Source: Fluviicola sp.
GTDB lineage: Bacteria; Bacteroidota; Bacteroidia; Flavobacteriales_D; Crocinitomicaceae
DNA length: 64,000 bases
NCBI GenBank assembly: GCA_002734065.2
Contig: NVXU02000039.1
Location: 62,001 to 126,000 of the forward strand
Reading direction: 5' to 3'
Of this stretch, positions 35,623-43,470 are shown one piece after another; the first letter of the stretch is position 1; each line of letters opens with the position of its first letter. The notes under the pieces are model-generated. The model did not search any database. It was given only the letters and a program-made list of their open reading frames with translations, and was not told where the DNA came from. Both the position numbers and the translations under genes were made by a program.

Positions 35623-37062
35623 ATGATAAAAAAAATATTCACTTTCATAGTTCTTACTACAACGTTGATAAGTTGTAGTGGTAATCAAAAAGATGCTCAA
35701 GAAAGGAAATACATCCCGATGAATGAAGTAAAGGATGTAATGACGAATTTGAAACCACTCAAGGCGACATTTGAGATTTCGGCAAACGACGAATCTGTTA
35801 TACAGGGTGAAGAAGGAACAGTAATTTATATTCCCGCAAATAGCTTTGAATTTGCAGATGGAACAAAACCAAAAGGAAAAATAAAAATTGAATTTAGGGA
35901 ATGCTACAACAATGCATCAATCATTGGGCAAGGTCTACACACTAATTCAAGAGGGAATATTTTGGCATCTGGAGGAATGGTGTACATTGCTGCAAAAGCT
36001 GATGGCAAGGATTTGGAGATAAAAGAAGGTAACGCATTACAAATAGGTTTTCCAAAACCTAATTCTACATCAGACATGGATTTGTTCTATTCCGTTAAAG
36101 CACCTAGCGGTTCGACAACTTGGATTCCTGATTACAAAATGTTTGAATTGGATCAGGTTGAGCAAAGTGAAGAATCAAATACGGACTCTGCACCTGCGCC
36201 TAAATATCCAATTGACCTGAGTGACAATGAATATAGATATGACCTATCTTTTGCTCTTGGCTCAGGGGATATTATGGATGCTAGAATTGTAGGTTATAAC
36301 GGAAATGTTTATGACTATCTAAATGATCAAAGCACAGTAAGTGATAGTTTCGCTAAACCATTCTACTTGAATGAATGGAGAGTTCACCTAGAATTCAAAT
36401 TGAATGAACAAGGTAAAATGTACGGTTATAGACCTGACAAACTGAATCCACATCTTGATGATGATGTAACAAATGACATTCCTGAAGCAGTCCAACAAAC
36501 TCAAAAGTACTTCAACTCCATTCCCCCGATTGATTTTACAACACTCGATGATGGATATAAGAAAAATAGATACTATGCTCTTGGAATTATGGGATCCCGA
36601 AGTATCGATTGGCAAAAATTTAAAGAAAAATTCAGAAGCAAATTTCAGAAATCTCTTAATGACGCTTCTGTTAAGATAAGTGGATTTGAACTAGACAATT
36701 ATGTATTTGCGGTTACCAAATTAGGTTGGATAAATTGTGATAGGTTTCTTGACATTCCTGAAGACCAGAAAATTGATTTTATTGTAACCAGCACTGAAAG
36801 CTCAGAACAAAAAATTAGGCTGATTTTTGAAAATAATGGAAGCGAACGTACTATTATGAATGGCGAAACCAAAGACGGAGAAACTATATTCAAAAATGTC
36901 CCAATTGGACAACAAATTACAGTTCTTGGAATTGGTTTGAAGAATGGGAGCCCTAAGCTTGCTAAGTCAAAAACCAAGATTACAAAATCGCCATTCACTC
37001 TTAGCAATTACAAAGAAGTGGATATCGTCGAACTAGAAAGTGAATTAAATAGAATAAATTAA
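35623..37062 (+). CDS. Lipoprotein of unknown function, cassette-like context
   Basis: A 479-residue predicted lipoprotein. The ATG at 35623 gives a clean signal (MIKKIFTFIVLTTTLISCS with lipobox Cys18). An upstream ATG-like start at 35533 would run through the palindrome. The mature part begins with a ZU5-like or carboxypeptidase-like beta domain (GEEGTVIYIPANSFEFADG, then GKIKIEFRECYNNASIIGQG), as seen in Bacteroidota surface lipoproteins, followed by about 300 residues of unassigned sequence. It stands alone, flanked by inverted GTTATACGCA decamers only 33 bp before the start and 2 bp after the stop, which suggests it may move as a unit. Confidence 0.7.
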   Translation: MIKKIFTFIVLTTTLISCSGNQKDAQERKYIPMNEVKDVMTNLKPLKATFEISANDESVIQGEEGTVIYIPANSFEFADGTKPKGKIKIEFRECYNNASIIGQGLHTNSRGNILASGGMVYIAAKADGKDLEIKEGNALQIGFPKPNSTSDMDLFYSVKAPSGSTTWIPDYKMFELDQVEQSEESNTDSAPAPKYPIDLSDNEYRYDLSFALGSGDIMDARIVGYNGNVYDYLNDQSTVSDSFAKPFYLNEWRVHLEFKLNEQGKMYGYRPDKLNPHLDDDVTNDIPEAVQQTQKYFNSIPPIDFTTLDDGYKKNRYYALGIMGSRSIDWQKFKEKFRSKFQKSLNDASVKISGFELDNYVFAVTKLGWINCDRFLDIPEDQKIDFIVTSTESSEQKIRLIFENNGSERTIMNGETKDGETIFKNVPIGQQITVLGIGLKNGSPKLAKSKTKITKSPFTLSNYKEVDIVELESELNRIN

Positions 37063-37063
37063 A

Positions 37064-37198
37064 TGCGTATAACATTAGCTAAAAAAATATAGGGGGTTCT
37101 TCTATAAATTGCTAGTTTGGTACTTCGAATATATAACGCCAAATTTTTGATTTGGTTTTTAACCATTATAATCTAAAAACAAAACACAAAATTTGGCT
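37064..37198. repeat. Inverted repeats after the lipoprotein gene
   Basis: TGCGTATAAC (37064-37073) is the inverse of 35590-35599. Further on, GCCAAATTTT (37139-37148) is the inverse of AAAATTTGGC (37189-37198), and CCAAAT-ttttg-ATTTGG forms a hairpin at 37140-37156. No gene or standard terminator is seen in this gap. Confidence 0.55.
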
Positions 37199-37258
37199 AT
37201 GAGAAACTGGAAACCGAGCACTTTTCCTCTCCCCTACATTTCTTAGCCTGAGCATTAG

Positions 37259-37267
37259 CCCCCCCCC
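37259..37267. repeat. C9 homopolymer at the end of the E1 gene
   Basis: Nine C on the plus strand, read as nine G on the minus strand, beginning with the last base of the E1 stop codon. It is the second G/C run of nine in the window. Confidence 0.7.
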
Positions 37268-39357
37268 TAAAACCCCAACAATCCTCCCAATTCCACCTCT
37301 ACTTTCTCTGCATTTGGCAACAATGCCGCTTCCAAATCAGAATTCAATGGTATTGCTGGAGTATCTACTGCGCCTACGATTGCGATTGGAGCATCCAAAA
37401 ATTTGAAGTTGTCTCGTTGTATTCTTCCTGCCAAGCCAAGCGTAAATGATGCTTCCACAGATTCTTCTGTAACCAACATCACTTTGCCGTGTCGCTGTGC
37501 AACTTCGTTCATTAGTTCGTGGTCCAAAGGGTTTAATGTTCTTAAATCAATGATTTCTACTCGACCTTCAAAGGCTTTTGCTGCTTGCAAGGACCAATAA
37601 ACGCCCATTCCGTAAGTGATAATTGCGCAAGATTCTCCTTTCTCCACTTTCTCTGCATCCGCTTCTTGCACCACCCGTCCTTTCCCAAACGGAATGACGT
37701 AATCTTCATCCGGTTCAATGGACATTGCGCCTTCCGTCCCCTTTATTTTTGACCAATACAAACCTTTGTGTTCCAAAAGAACCACAGGGTTCGGGTCGTA
37801 GAATGCCGATTTTAACAATCCTTTTAAATCTGCTCCCGTAGATGGATAAGCGATTTTCACTCCTCTTATATTTGTCAGAACGGATTCTACACTGGAAGAA
37901 TGATAAGGACCTCCAGAGCCATAAGCACCAATGGGAACACGAATAACGCAACTCACTGGCCACTTGCCGTTGGATAAATAATAAGAACGGGAGACCTCTG
38001 TGAATAATTGATTCAATCCGGGCCAAATATAATCGGCAAATTGAACCTCTACAAATGGTTTTAGTCCAACTGCGGACATTCCAACGGTTGAACCGATGAT
38101 AAACGCCTCTTGAATGGGGGTGTTGAACACTCTATTGGCTCCAAAAGTCTGTGCTAAGGTAGCAGCTTCACGAAAAACGCCTCCTAAACGTTCTCCAACA
38201 TCTTGCCCGTAGAGCAAAGATTCTGGGTGTTTTTCCATCAATTCTCTGACCGCAAATAAAGCAGAATCAACCATCACGGTTTTCTTCTTGCCTTTGGGTT
38301 CTCGCACGCCTTTCTCTTCTGTGATTGGCGTAGGAGCAAAAATAAAGTCGGTTATTGATTCTGGAGAAGGATCTTCTGCATTGACCGCTTTCTCGTAATC
38401 TGCATCCACTAATTTTTTCGTGTCTGCTTCTATATTTATAATATCTGCTTCGTCAACGCCTGCATTGCGTAGCAATTCTTTCAATTTTGGATAAGGATCA
38501 CGTGTTGCCGCTTCTTCCAAGTCGTCTCGGTACCATTCCTTGCGAACCCCAGAAGTGTGGTGTCCCAACAAGGGTACTTTTGCATGCACAATAAACGGAC
38601 GTCTTTCTTTACGAACAGTTGCAACAACCTCTTCCATTGTTTGAAATGACTCTGCAAAATCACTGCCGTCAATTGTTCTGACCTCAATTCCGTCAAAACC
38701 TTGTGCAAATTTTGTAATGTCTTGCGCTCTTATTTCTTCTGCTTTCGCTGAGATATCCCAACCGTTGTCTTGCACCAAATAAATGATTGGATATTGCTTC
38801 AATGCTGCCATTTGAAAAGCCTCTGAAACTTCTCCTTCTGTGCAAGATGCATCTCCTAAAGAACAAATAACAACCGGATTCTCTCCTTTAAAATCTTCTG
38901 CTAAACCTTCTAATTCTTTGTACTGAATTCCCATCGCGACACCCGTTGTTGGAATCGCTTGCATTCCAGTTGCAGAAGACTGATGCGGAATTTTTGGCAT
39001 GTCTTCTCTATTCAAAGAAGGGTGACAGTAATACGTTCTGCCCCCAGAAAAAGGGTCTTCTTTTTTGGCAAAAACTTGCAACATTAACTCGTAAGGCGTC
39101 ATTCCGATAGAAAGTAGAATACTGTCGTCTCGGTAGTAAGGAGAAACCCAATCTTGAGGTTTAAGCAACATTCCGCAAGCAATCTGAATCGCTTCGTGAC
39201 CTCGAGAAGTTGCGTGCACATATTTTGCCGTCACTTCTTTGTTCGCCTCATATTTCTCCGCCAAAGTTTTTGCCGTACACATGAAGTGAAACGCTTTCAA
39301 TAAGGTTTCTTTCGAAATTTTATTAGTTGAAGATTTGGATTTTGCTGCTGTAGCCAT
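37267..39357 (-). CDS. Fused 2-oxoacid dehydrogenase E1 (alpha plus beta)
   Basis: A 696-residue thiamine-diphosphate enzyme that decarboxylates a branched-chain 2-oxoacid (or pyruvate) and passes the acyl group to E2. The alpha part (about 1-340) has SRGHEAIQIACG, SPYYRDDSILLS, the ThDP motif GDASCTEGE ending at DNGWDIS, and GHHTSGVRKEWYR. The beta part (about 365-696) has LLYGQDVGERLGGVFREA, TPIQEAFIIGSTVG, the PVSCVIRVPIGAYGSGGPYH stretch and the C-terminal VMLVTEESVEASF. Separate alpha and beta genes are usual elsewhere. The fusion is common in Bacteroidota. E2 and E3 are not adjacent. Confidence 0.9.
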   Translation of the reverse strand: MATAAKSKSSTNKISKETLLKAFHFMCTAKTLAEKYEANKEVTAKYVHATSRGHEAIQIACGMLLKPQDWVSPYYRDDSILLSIGMTPYELMLQVFAKKEDPFSGGRTYYCHPSLNREDMPKIPHQSSATGMQAIPTTGVAMGIQYKELEGLAEDFKGENPVVICSLGDASCTEGEVSEAFQMAALKQYPIIYLVQDNGWDISAKAEEIRAQDITKFAQGFDGIEVRTIDGSDFAESFQTMEEVVATVRKERRPFIVHAKVPLLGHHTSGVRKEWYRDDLEEAATRDPYPKLKELLRNAGVDEADIINIEADTKKLVDADYEKAVNAEDPSPESITDFIFAPTPITEEKGVREPKGKKKTVMVDSALFAVRELMEKHPESLLYGQDVGERLGGVFREAATLAQTFGANRVFNTPIQEAFIIGSTVGMSAVGLKPFVEVQFADYIWPGLNQLFTEVSRSYYLSNGKWPVSCVIRVPIGAYGSGGPYHSSSVESVLTNIRGVKIAYPSTGADLKGLLKSAFYDPNPVVLLEHKGLYWSKIKGTEGAMSIEPDEDYVIPFGKGRVVQEADAEKVEKGESCAIITYGMGVYWSLQAAKAFEGRVEIIDLRTLNPLDHELMNEVAQRHGKVMLVTEESVEASFTLGLAGRIQRDNFKFLDAPIAIVGAVDTPAIPLNSDLEAALLPNAEKVEVELGGLLGF

Positions 39358-39405
39358 TTTCTGTTTTAATTTTTCAGTATGCGAATATACAAAATCAATG
39401 TCACA

Positions 39406-40266
39406 TTACTCGCTCACATATTCCCAATTTTTTACCTCTTCAAATCTTGCTCGCGCCTCTGCGTTAGATGGGTGTTGCAATACAGCGTTCACTGTGATTT
39501 CTGAAATTTCATCCGGCAAGAGGTCGTTGCGCAAGTAAATGAGGTTAAAACCGAGTTCATTTGCCCCCACCAAGCGGTAGCCTTTTTTCTTTGCCAACTT
39601 AGTCATAGCAACGGGAGAAGCACCGTGATACGTCGGATGTTTTCCGGGATAGAAATAATCAGGATCGTAAGGAACAATGATGTCGTTCATTCCAAATTCG
39701 TTGTGCGTTTCTATAATCACTACCTGTGGGGAAACAACTTCAATGGCTTTCCAAACCCAATAATCATTGCCGTCTATATCGATAGAAAGTAAGCCAATTT
39801 CTCCTGTAAATCCTGCTTTTTCAAAAATTTCGTTGATATTCTCCGCTGTGATAAAAGCTTGTTCAAAAACAGGTTGTTTGATCTTCTTATTGCCGTATTT
39901 TTGAAAGAAATAACGTCCTCTTTCGAGTGCTTTTTCGTTGCCGTCAATAAATAAGCCTTCAAAATCATGGTGAAAGTAGAGGTTGGCAGAATTACTGTTA
40001 ATTCCATCATCTGCACCGAATTCGATGAAGGTTTTCTTCGTCATTCCGAGCAAAGAAAAAAGGTAGAGCAATAAACCGTCTTCTTCAAATTGGGAAAAGA
40101 GTTTGAAGCCTGTTTCTGTCAGTTTTGGCAACTTTTTATCGGACAAATTCTGTTGATACAACTGAACCAATTCTTCCTGCCTTTTTCGTTCAGAATTTTG
40201 CATCCTCGATTTTACCTTATAGTATTTAAGGTACTTCTTTGCGATATGTTTCAACGTAAAACTCAT
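39406..40266 (-). CDS. FkbM-like methyltransferase
   Basis: A 286-residue protein from the ATG at 40266; a GTG at 40302 would add 12 hydrophobic residues. The N-terminal 65 residues are basic and helical. The core has a SAM-binding type strand-loop (KTFIEFGADDGINSNSANL), GLFIDGNEKALERG, and LLSIDIDGNDYWVWKAIE followed by VVIIETHNEFG. These correspond in order to the FkbM methyltransferase fold, which O-methylates sugars or polyketides. The glycine-rich motif I is atypical (GADDG), so activity is not certain. It is divergent from the SUMF1-like gene. Confidence 0.65.
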   Translation of the reverse strand: MSFTLKHIAKKYLKYYKVKSRMQNSERKRQEELVQLYQQNLSDKKLPKLTETGFKLFSQFEEDGLLLYLFSLLGMTKKTFIEFGADDGINSNSANLYFHHDFEGLFIDGNEKALERGRYFFQKYGNKKIKQPVFEQAFITAENINEIFEKAGFTGEIGLLSIDIDGNDYWVWKAIEVVSPQVVIIETHNEFGMNDIIVPYDPDYFYPGKHPTYHGASPVAMTKLAKKKGYRLVGANELGFNLIYLRNDLLPDEISEITVNAVLQHPSNAEARARFEEVKNWEYVSE

Positions 40267-40369
40267 TCTCAAAGCCAAAAGTAGGATTTTGAACAGGAAC
40301 ACCTCTCTTTTTTGGGAGAAATGTTGTAACAGAATTGAAGAATGTCGTTCTCTTTAAAAACTTCAACTG

Positions 40370-41260
40370 ATGAAAAAAATATCAAACATTCTCTTTTTAA
40401 CAGCAAGTATTTTCTTGCTTGCGTTTACATTCTCAAAAAAACCTTCTTTAAAAAAGGCAAAAAAAACATTGCAAAACTTTTGTTCTTTCATTCCTTCTGG
40501 CAACGCATTAGTTGGAAAAGATACCGTTTCTGTGCAGTCATTTTATGTTAGTAAAACGGAAATTACGAACATTCAATACCAAGAATTTCTGTACGATTTG
40601 AAAAAGAAAGGGAGAATAAAGGATTACGAAATCGCAAAAATTGACTCTGTAAAATGGCATTCTCCGTATGGATACAATGAAAAATACTCTGAATATTACC
40701 ATAAACATCCTGCCTATCACAATTATCCAGTTGTCAACATCACAAAAAAAGGAGCGGAATTGTATTGCGAATGGTTGTCTAAAAAATACGATAGTTTATC
40801 TAACGGAGAATTGAAAATCAAGTTTCGTTTGCCGAAAAAAGCAGAATGGATTCGTGCAGCTCGCGGTGATTCCCATTTTGCAAAATACACGTGGAAAAAT
40901 CCTTATTTGAGAAACTCAGATGGAATTTTTCTAGCAAATTTTGCGCGAATCGGTGTAGAATCCGTCCATTTCAACAGCGAAAAAAAGAAGTATGAAGTCA
41001 TAAATATTCCGGTAGATGGGAGCATGAATTCGCTCTTAAAAACAGTTGATGTTACGGCCCCAGCAGAATCTTACTGGCCCAATGATTTTGGACTTTACAA
41101 CATGAATGGAAACGTTGGAGAAATGCTGGATGACAAAAACGAAGTAATTGGCGGTGATTGGGCCTCTCCCGGTTATGATGTCAGAATAGAATCTGTGAAA
41201 AAATACACTGGAGCGTCTCCAAAAACTGGTTTTCGTATTGTTGCGACGGTTGTTGAGTGA
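40370..41260 (+). CDS. SUMF1/FGE-fold exported protein
   Basis: A 296-residue protein with an N-terminal signal or anchor (about 1-20, LFLTASIFLLAFTFS). A formylglycine-generating-enzyme-type fold follows: FYVSKTEITNIQYQEFL, YPVVNITKKGAELYCEWLSK, KFRLPKKAEWIRAARGD, GLYNMNGNVGEMLD and GGDWASPGYDVR ending TGFRIVATV. The two active-site cysteines of true FGE are not seen; only two cysteines exist, near residues 38 and 125. This points to a structural relative such as the T9SS gliding proteins GldJ/GldK rather than a sulphatase-maturing enzyme. Neighbouring T9SS core genes are absent. Confidence 0.75.
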   Translation: MKKISNILFLTASIFLLAFTFSKKPSLKKAKKTLQNFCSFIPSGNALVGKDTVSVQSFYVSKTEITNIQYQEFLYDLKKKGRIKDYEIAKIDSVKWHSPYGYNEKYSEYYHKHPAYHNYPVVNITKKGAELYCEWLSKKYDSLSNGELKIKFRLPKKAEWIRAARGDSHFAKYTWKNPYLRNSDGIFLANFARIGVESVHFNSEKKKYEVINIPVDGSMNSLLKTVDVTAPAESYWPNDFGLYNMNGNVGEMLDDKNEVIGGDWASPGYDVRIESVKKYTGASPKTGFRIVATVVE

Positions 41261-41326
41261 GTTTTAATAAAAGCTAACGGCAACAGCCAGAAGCTACCTC
41301 ATCGTTCATAACAATTGAAAACTTAG

Positions 41327-41358
41327 TTTGATTTTCCGAAAAGCAATCTCCATTTTTG
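41327..41358 (+). promoter_or_regulatory. Promoter of the pyrophosphohydrolase gene
   Basis: TTTG (41327-41330), 20 bp, then CATTTTTG (41351-41358), one base off TAnnTTTG. The ATG at 41368 follows at once, so the leader would be only a few bases. Confidence 0.4.
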
Positions 41359-41367
41359 TAGCAAAGA

Positions 41368-41769
41368 ATGAATATGAAACTACAAGAAACAATTGCTGCC
41401 GTCGAAACTTTTCACAAGGCATTTAAAATCGGAAACAACTACCAGCCAACGGTTGATTTATCGGAGAAAGACATTGCTTTGCGGCACCGTTTGATGCAAG
41501 AAGAGAATGAAGAATACCTCGAAGCTGCAAAAGCTGGAGATTTGGTAGAGGTTGCCGATGCGTTGGGAGATATGTTGTACATTCTCTGTGGAACGATACT
41601 AAAACATGGTTTGCAAGGCAAAATTGAAGAAGTTTTTGAAGAAATTCAACGCTCAAACATGTCAAAACTGGATGCTGACGGTCAACCAATTTATAGAGAA
41701 GATGGAAAAGTGATGAAGTCTGAACTTTACTTTAGACCGAATATTGAAGGAATTCTTGGAGAAAACTGA
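41368..41769 (+). CDS. MazG-like NTP pyrophosphohydrolase
   Basis: A 133-residue all-helical enzyme of the MazG/PRA-PH/dUTPase-2 superfamily that hydrolyses (d)NTPs to monophosphate and pyrophosphate. The metal-binding pattern E-E-N-E-E-Y (about 48-53) followed by E-V-A-D-A-L-G-D (about 62-69) is complete. The C-terminal part (ADGQPIYREDGKVMKSELYF) is typical of the phosphoribosyl-ATP pyrophosphohydrolase-like house-cleaning branch. ATG 41374 is an equally possible start. It stands alone. The exact nucleotide substrate cannot be read from the sequence. Confidence 0.82.
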   Translation: MNMKLQETIAAVETFHKAFKIGNNYQPTVDLSEKDIALRHRLMQEENEEYLEAAKAGDLVEVADALGDMLYILCGTILKHGLQGKIEEVFEEIQRSNMSKLDADGQPIYREDGKVMKSELYFRPNIEGILGEN

Positions 41770-41864
41770 AAATAAAGCCTAGTATTTGCGGTTATCGCAA
41801 CTAGACTATCTTTATTTGCTAATTTTGATTTTTTCAAAGAGCATTTACTCTGTACCTTCGTCTC

Positions 41865-43364
41865 ATGAAAACAATTCAACTACTGATTTTTTTAACAGGA
41901 ACGGCAGCATCTTTTTCGCAAGATACTATTTTCACACAGCGACATGAAAATGGTATTTATACTGAGCGCTATGAAATTGAAGGAAAGGGAGATTATTCTA
42001 TTTACTTTGTAGAGGAGCACAGAAAAAAGTTATACCTTAAAGATGAATACATTAAAAAAATAGTCAAGAAAAACGGAGAAGTTATTTTGAACCCTAACTA
42101 CAAAGAGCATGATTTCGTTATTTTTGGAACAAATTTATATACCGCTGCCATTGAAGAGACAAGTGAATTTACCTTTTCTGAAGATAGTCTTGCTTATTAT
42201 TATAACAAACTGACTAAATTATCTTTCTCAGGTGTAAATTTAAAGCAGGTAAAAGGAATTAAGAATGAATCCATAGAGTTTATTGGTGAAATCAATGTTT
42301 TCTCCTCAGAAAACAAACCGAAAGTTTATCTCAGCCTTCATCTTTCCTTTACAAAAAATAAAGTAGTAGCTCGGTTCAGTGATTTTCTGTTCATTGAGAA
42401 AGGGGCGTTAAAACAAGGGGTAACGTACAGAGATATTCTAAGTTTAGATAAGTTTCCACCTGGTATTATTAGATACGAGAGCTTGTATATTAACAGTAAC
42501 AAAAAAAGAAGACGATATTTGCTGTCCAAAGTAAGGACTGAAATTACAGGGTTAACAGATAAAATTTCCGAGAAGCAAATTCCTGACTCTACTATAAAAT
42601 ACAATGATTTAGTCATTCTAAAGTCTGGCGTTAGGCACGAAGCAAATATTCACTCTGACAATGAAGACAGTGTACACTATTTTATTTCTCATCAAGGGGT
42701 TCCTGAAAAAAGGCACATCAGAAAAAAAGATATTTACTTTTTGAAGTACGAAGATCAATTTGGGCAAATTCTTGGTCATGAATACCAAAAAAAACAAGGG
42801 AATTATATCATTTTGGACAAAAACACCCTCTATCTTGAGTTTTACGCTGGATATTCCGAGATTTCTGTAACTACTCAAGCGTATTCTATCGACCCTACCG
42901 CAACACTATCAACAATCAGAACTACAACTTCTCAATTTATTACTGGAGCAAAAATTGGCAAACGAAAATATTTCAACACCTCCATGCTGTACTACTCCCC
43001 TGGTATTCATATAGCGTTACAAGGACAATTTGAACGTGGTAGGATTTCTAGTTCAAGCTCTATGTCAATTCTTTCAGGCTATTCGAGCATTTGGAAAATA
43101 AAACCAAGTCACGGGTTGGAAATTAATTGTGATCTCGGAATTGAGCTTATGGATTGGGAAATAGCCCCGAATTCTGCTAGCCTTTTCTCCAAAGAGTCCA
43201 CTTTAGGAACATCCTATGGAGTTATCATAGCACCTTCTCTCAGATATCGATATAAAGGAGTTGCTATTGGAATCAGTTATTCTACATTCATCGATGCCTT
43301 CTCTGCAAAAAAGAACAACGTCAGAAAAGAATCCTTACTCTTATCTTTGAGTATCATTTTTTGA
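41865..43364 (+). CDS. Exported protein with predicted C-terminal barrel, unknown
   Basis: A 499-residue protein without a recognised family. It has a signal peptide (MKTIQLLIFLTGTAASFS then Q). A beta-rich first half (YSIYFVEEHRKKLYLKDEYI, EFTFSEDSLAYYYNKL) is followed by a lysine-rich middle (IRKKDIYFLKYEDQFG). The last 170 residues of alternating strands ending LLLSLSIIF, with a final aromatic residue, fit an outer-membrane barrel. A TACCTTCG box (41853-41860) lies only 4 bp before the ATG. Confidence 0.55.
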   Translation: MKTIQLLIFLTGTAASFSQDTIFTQRHENGIYTERYEIEGKGDYSIYFVEEHRKKLYLKDEYIKKIVKKNGEVILNPNYKEHDFVIFGTNLYTAAIEETSEFTFSEDSLAYYYNKLTKLSFSGVNLKQVKGIKNESIEFIGEINVFSSENKPKVYLSLHLSFTKNKVVARFSDFLFIEKGALKQGVTYRDILSLDKFPPGIIRYESLYINSNKKRRRYLLSKVRTEITGLTDKISEKQIPDSTIKYNDLVILKSGVRHEANIHSDNEDSVHYFISHQGVPEKRHIRKKDIYFLKYEDQFGQILGHEYQKKQGNYIILDKNTLYLEFYAGYSEISVTTQAYSIDPTATLSTIRTTTSQFITGAKIGKRKYFNTSMLYYSPGIHIALQGQFERGRISSSSSMSILSGYSSIWKIKPSHGLEINCDLGIELMDWEIAPNSASLFSKESTLGTSYGVIIAPSLRYRYKGVAIGISYSTFIDAFSAKKNNVRKESLLLSLSIIF

Positions 43365-43446
43365 TGAAATTTACAGAATAAAACCTCCTAACAAATCAAT
43401 GTTCATTCTTTAAATTCTGCCAAAGAAATGAAGAACACTTTCTTCG

Positions 43447-43454
43447 TATTTTTG
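43447..43454 (+). promoter_or_regulatory. -7 box for the 713-residue protein gene
   Basis: TATTTTTG matches TAnnTTTG, 16 bp before the ATG at 43471. No -33 TTG at the expected distance. Confidence 0.35.
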
Positions 43455-43470
43455 AAGTAAATATTCTCTA

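Noticed and set aside
40370-41260. Naming the SUMF1-fold protein GldK or GldJ
   Set aside because: It is shorter, has no gldLMN or other gliding genes beside it, and the fold is shared by many unrelated proteins.
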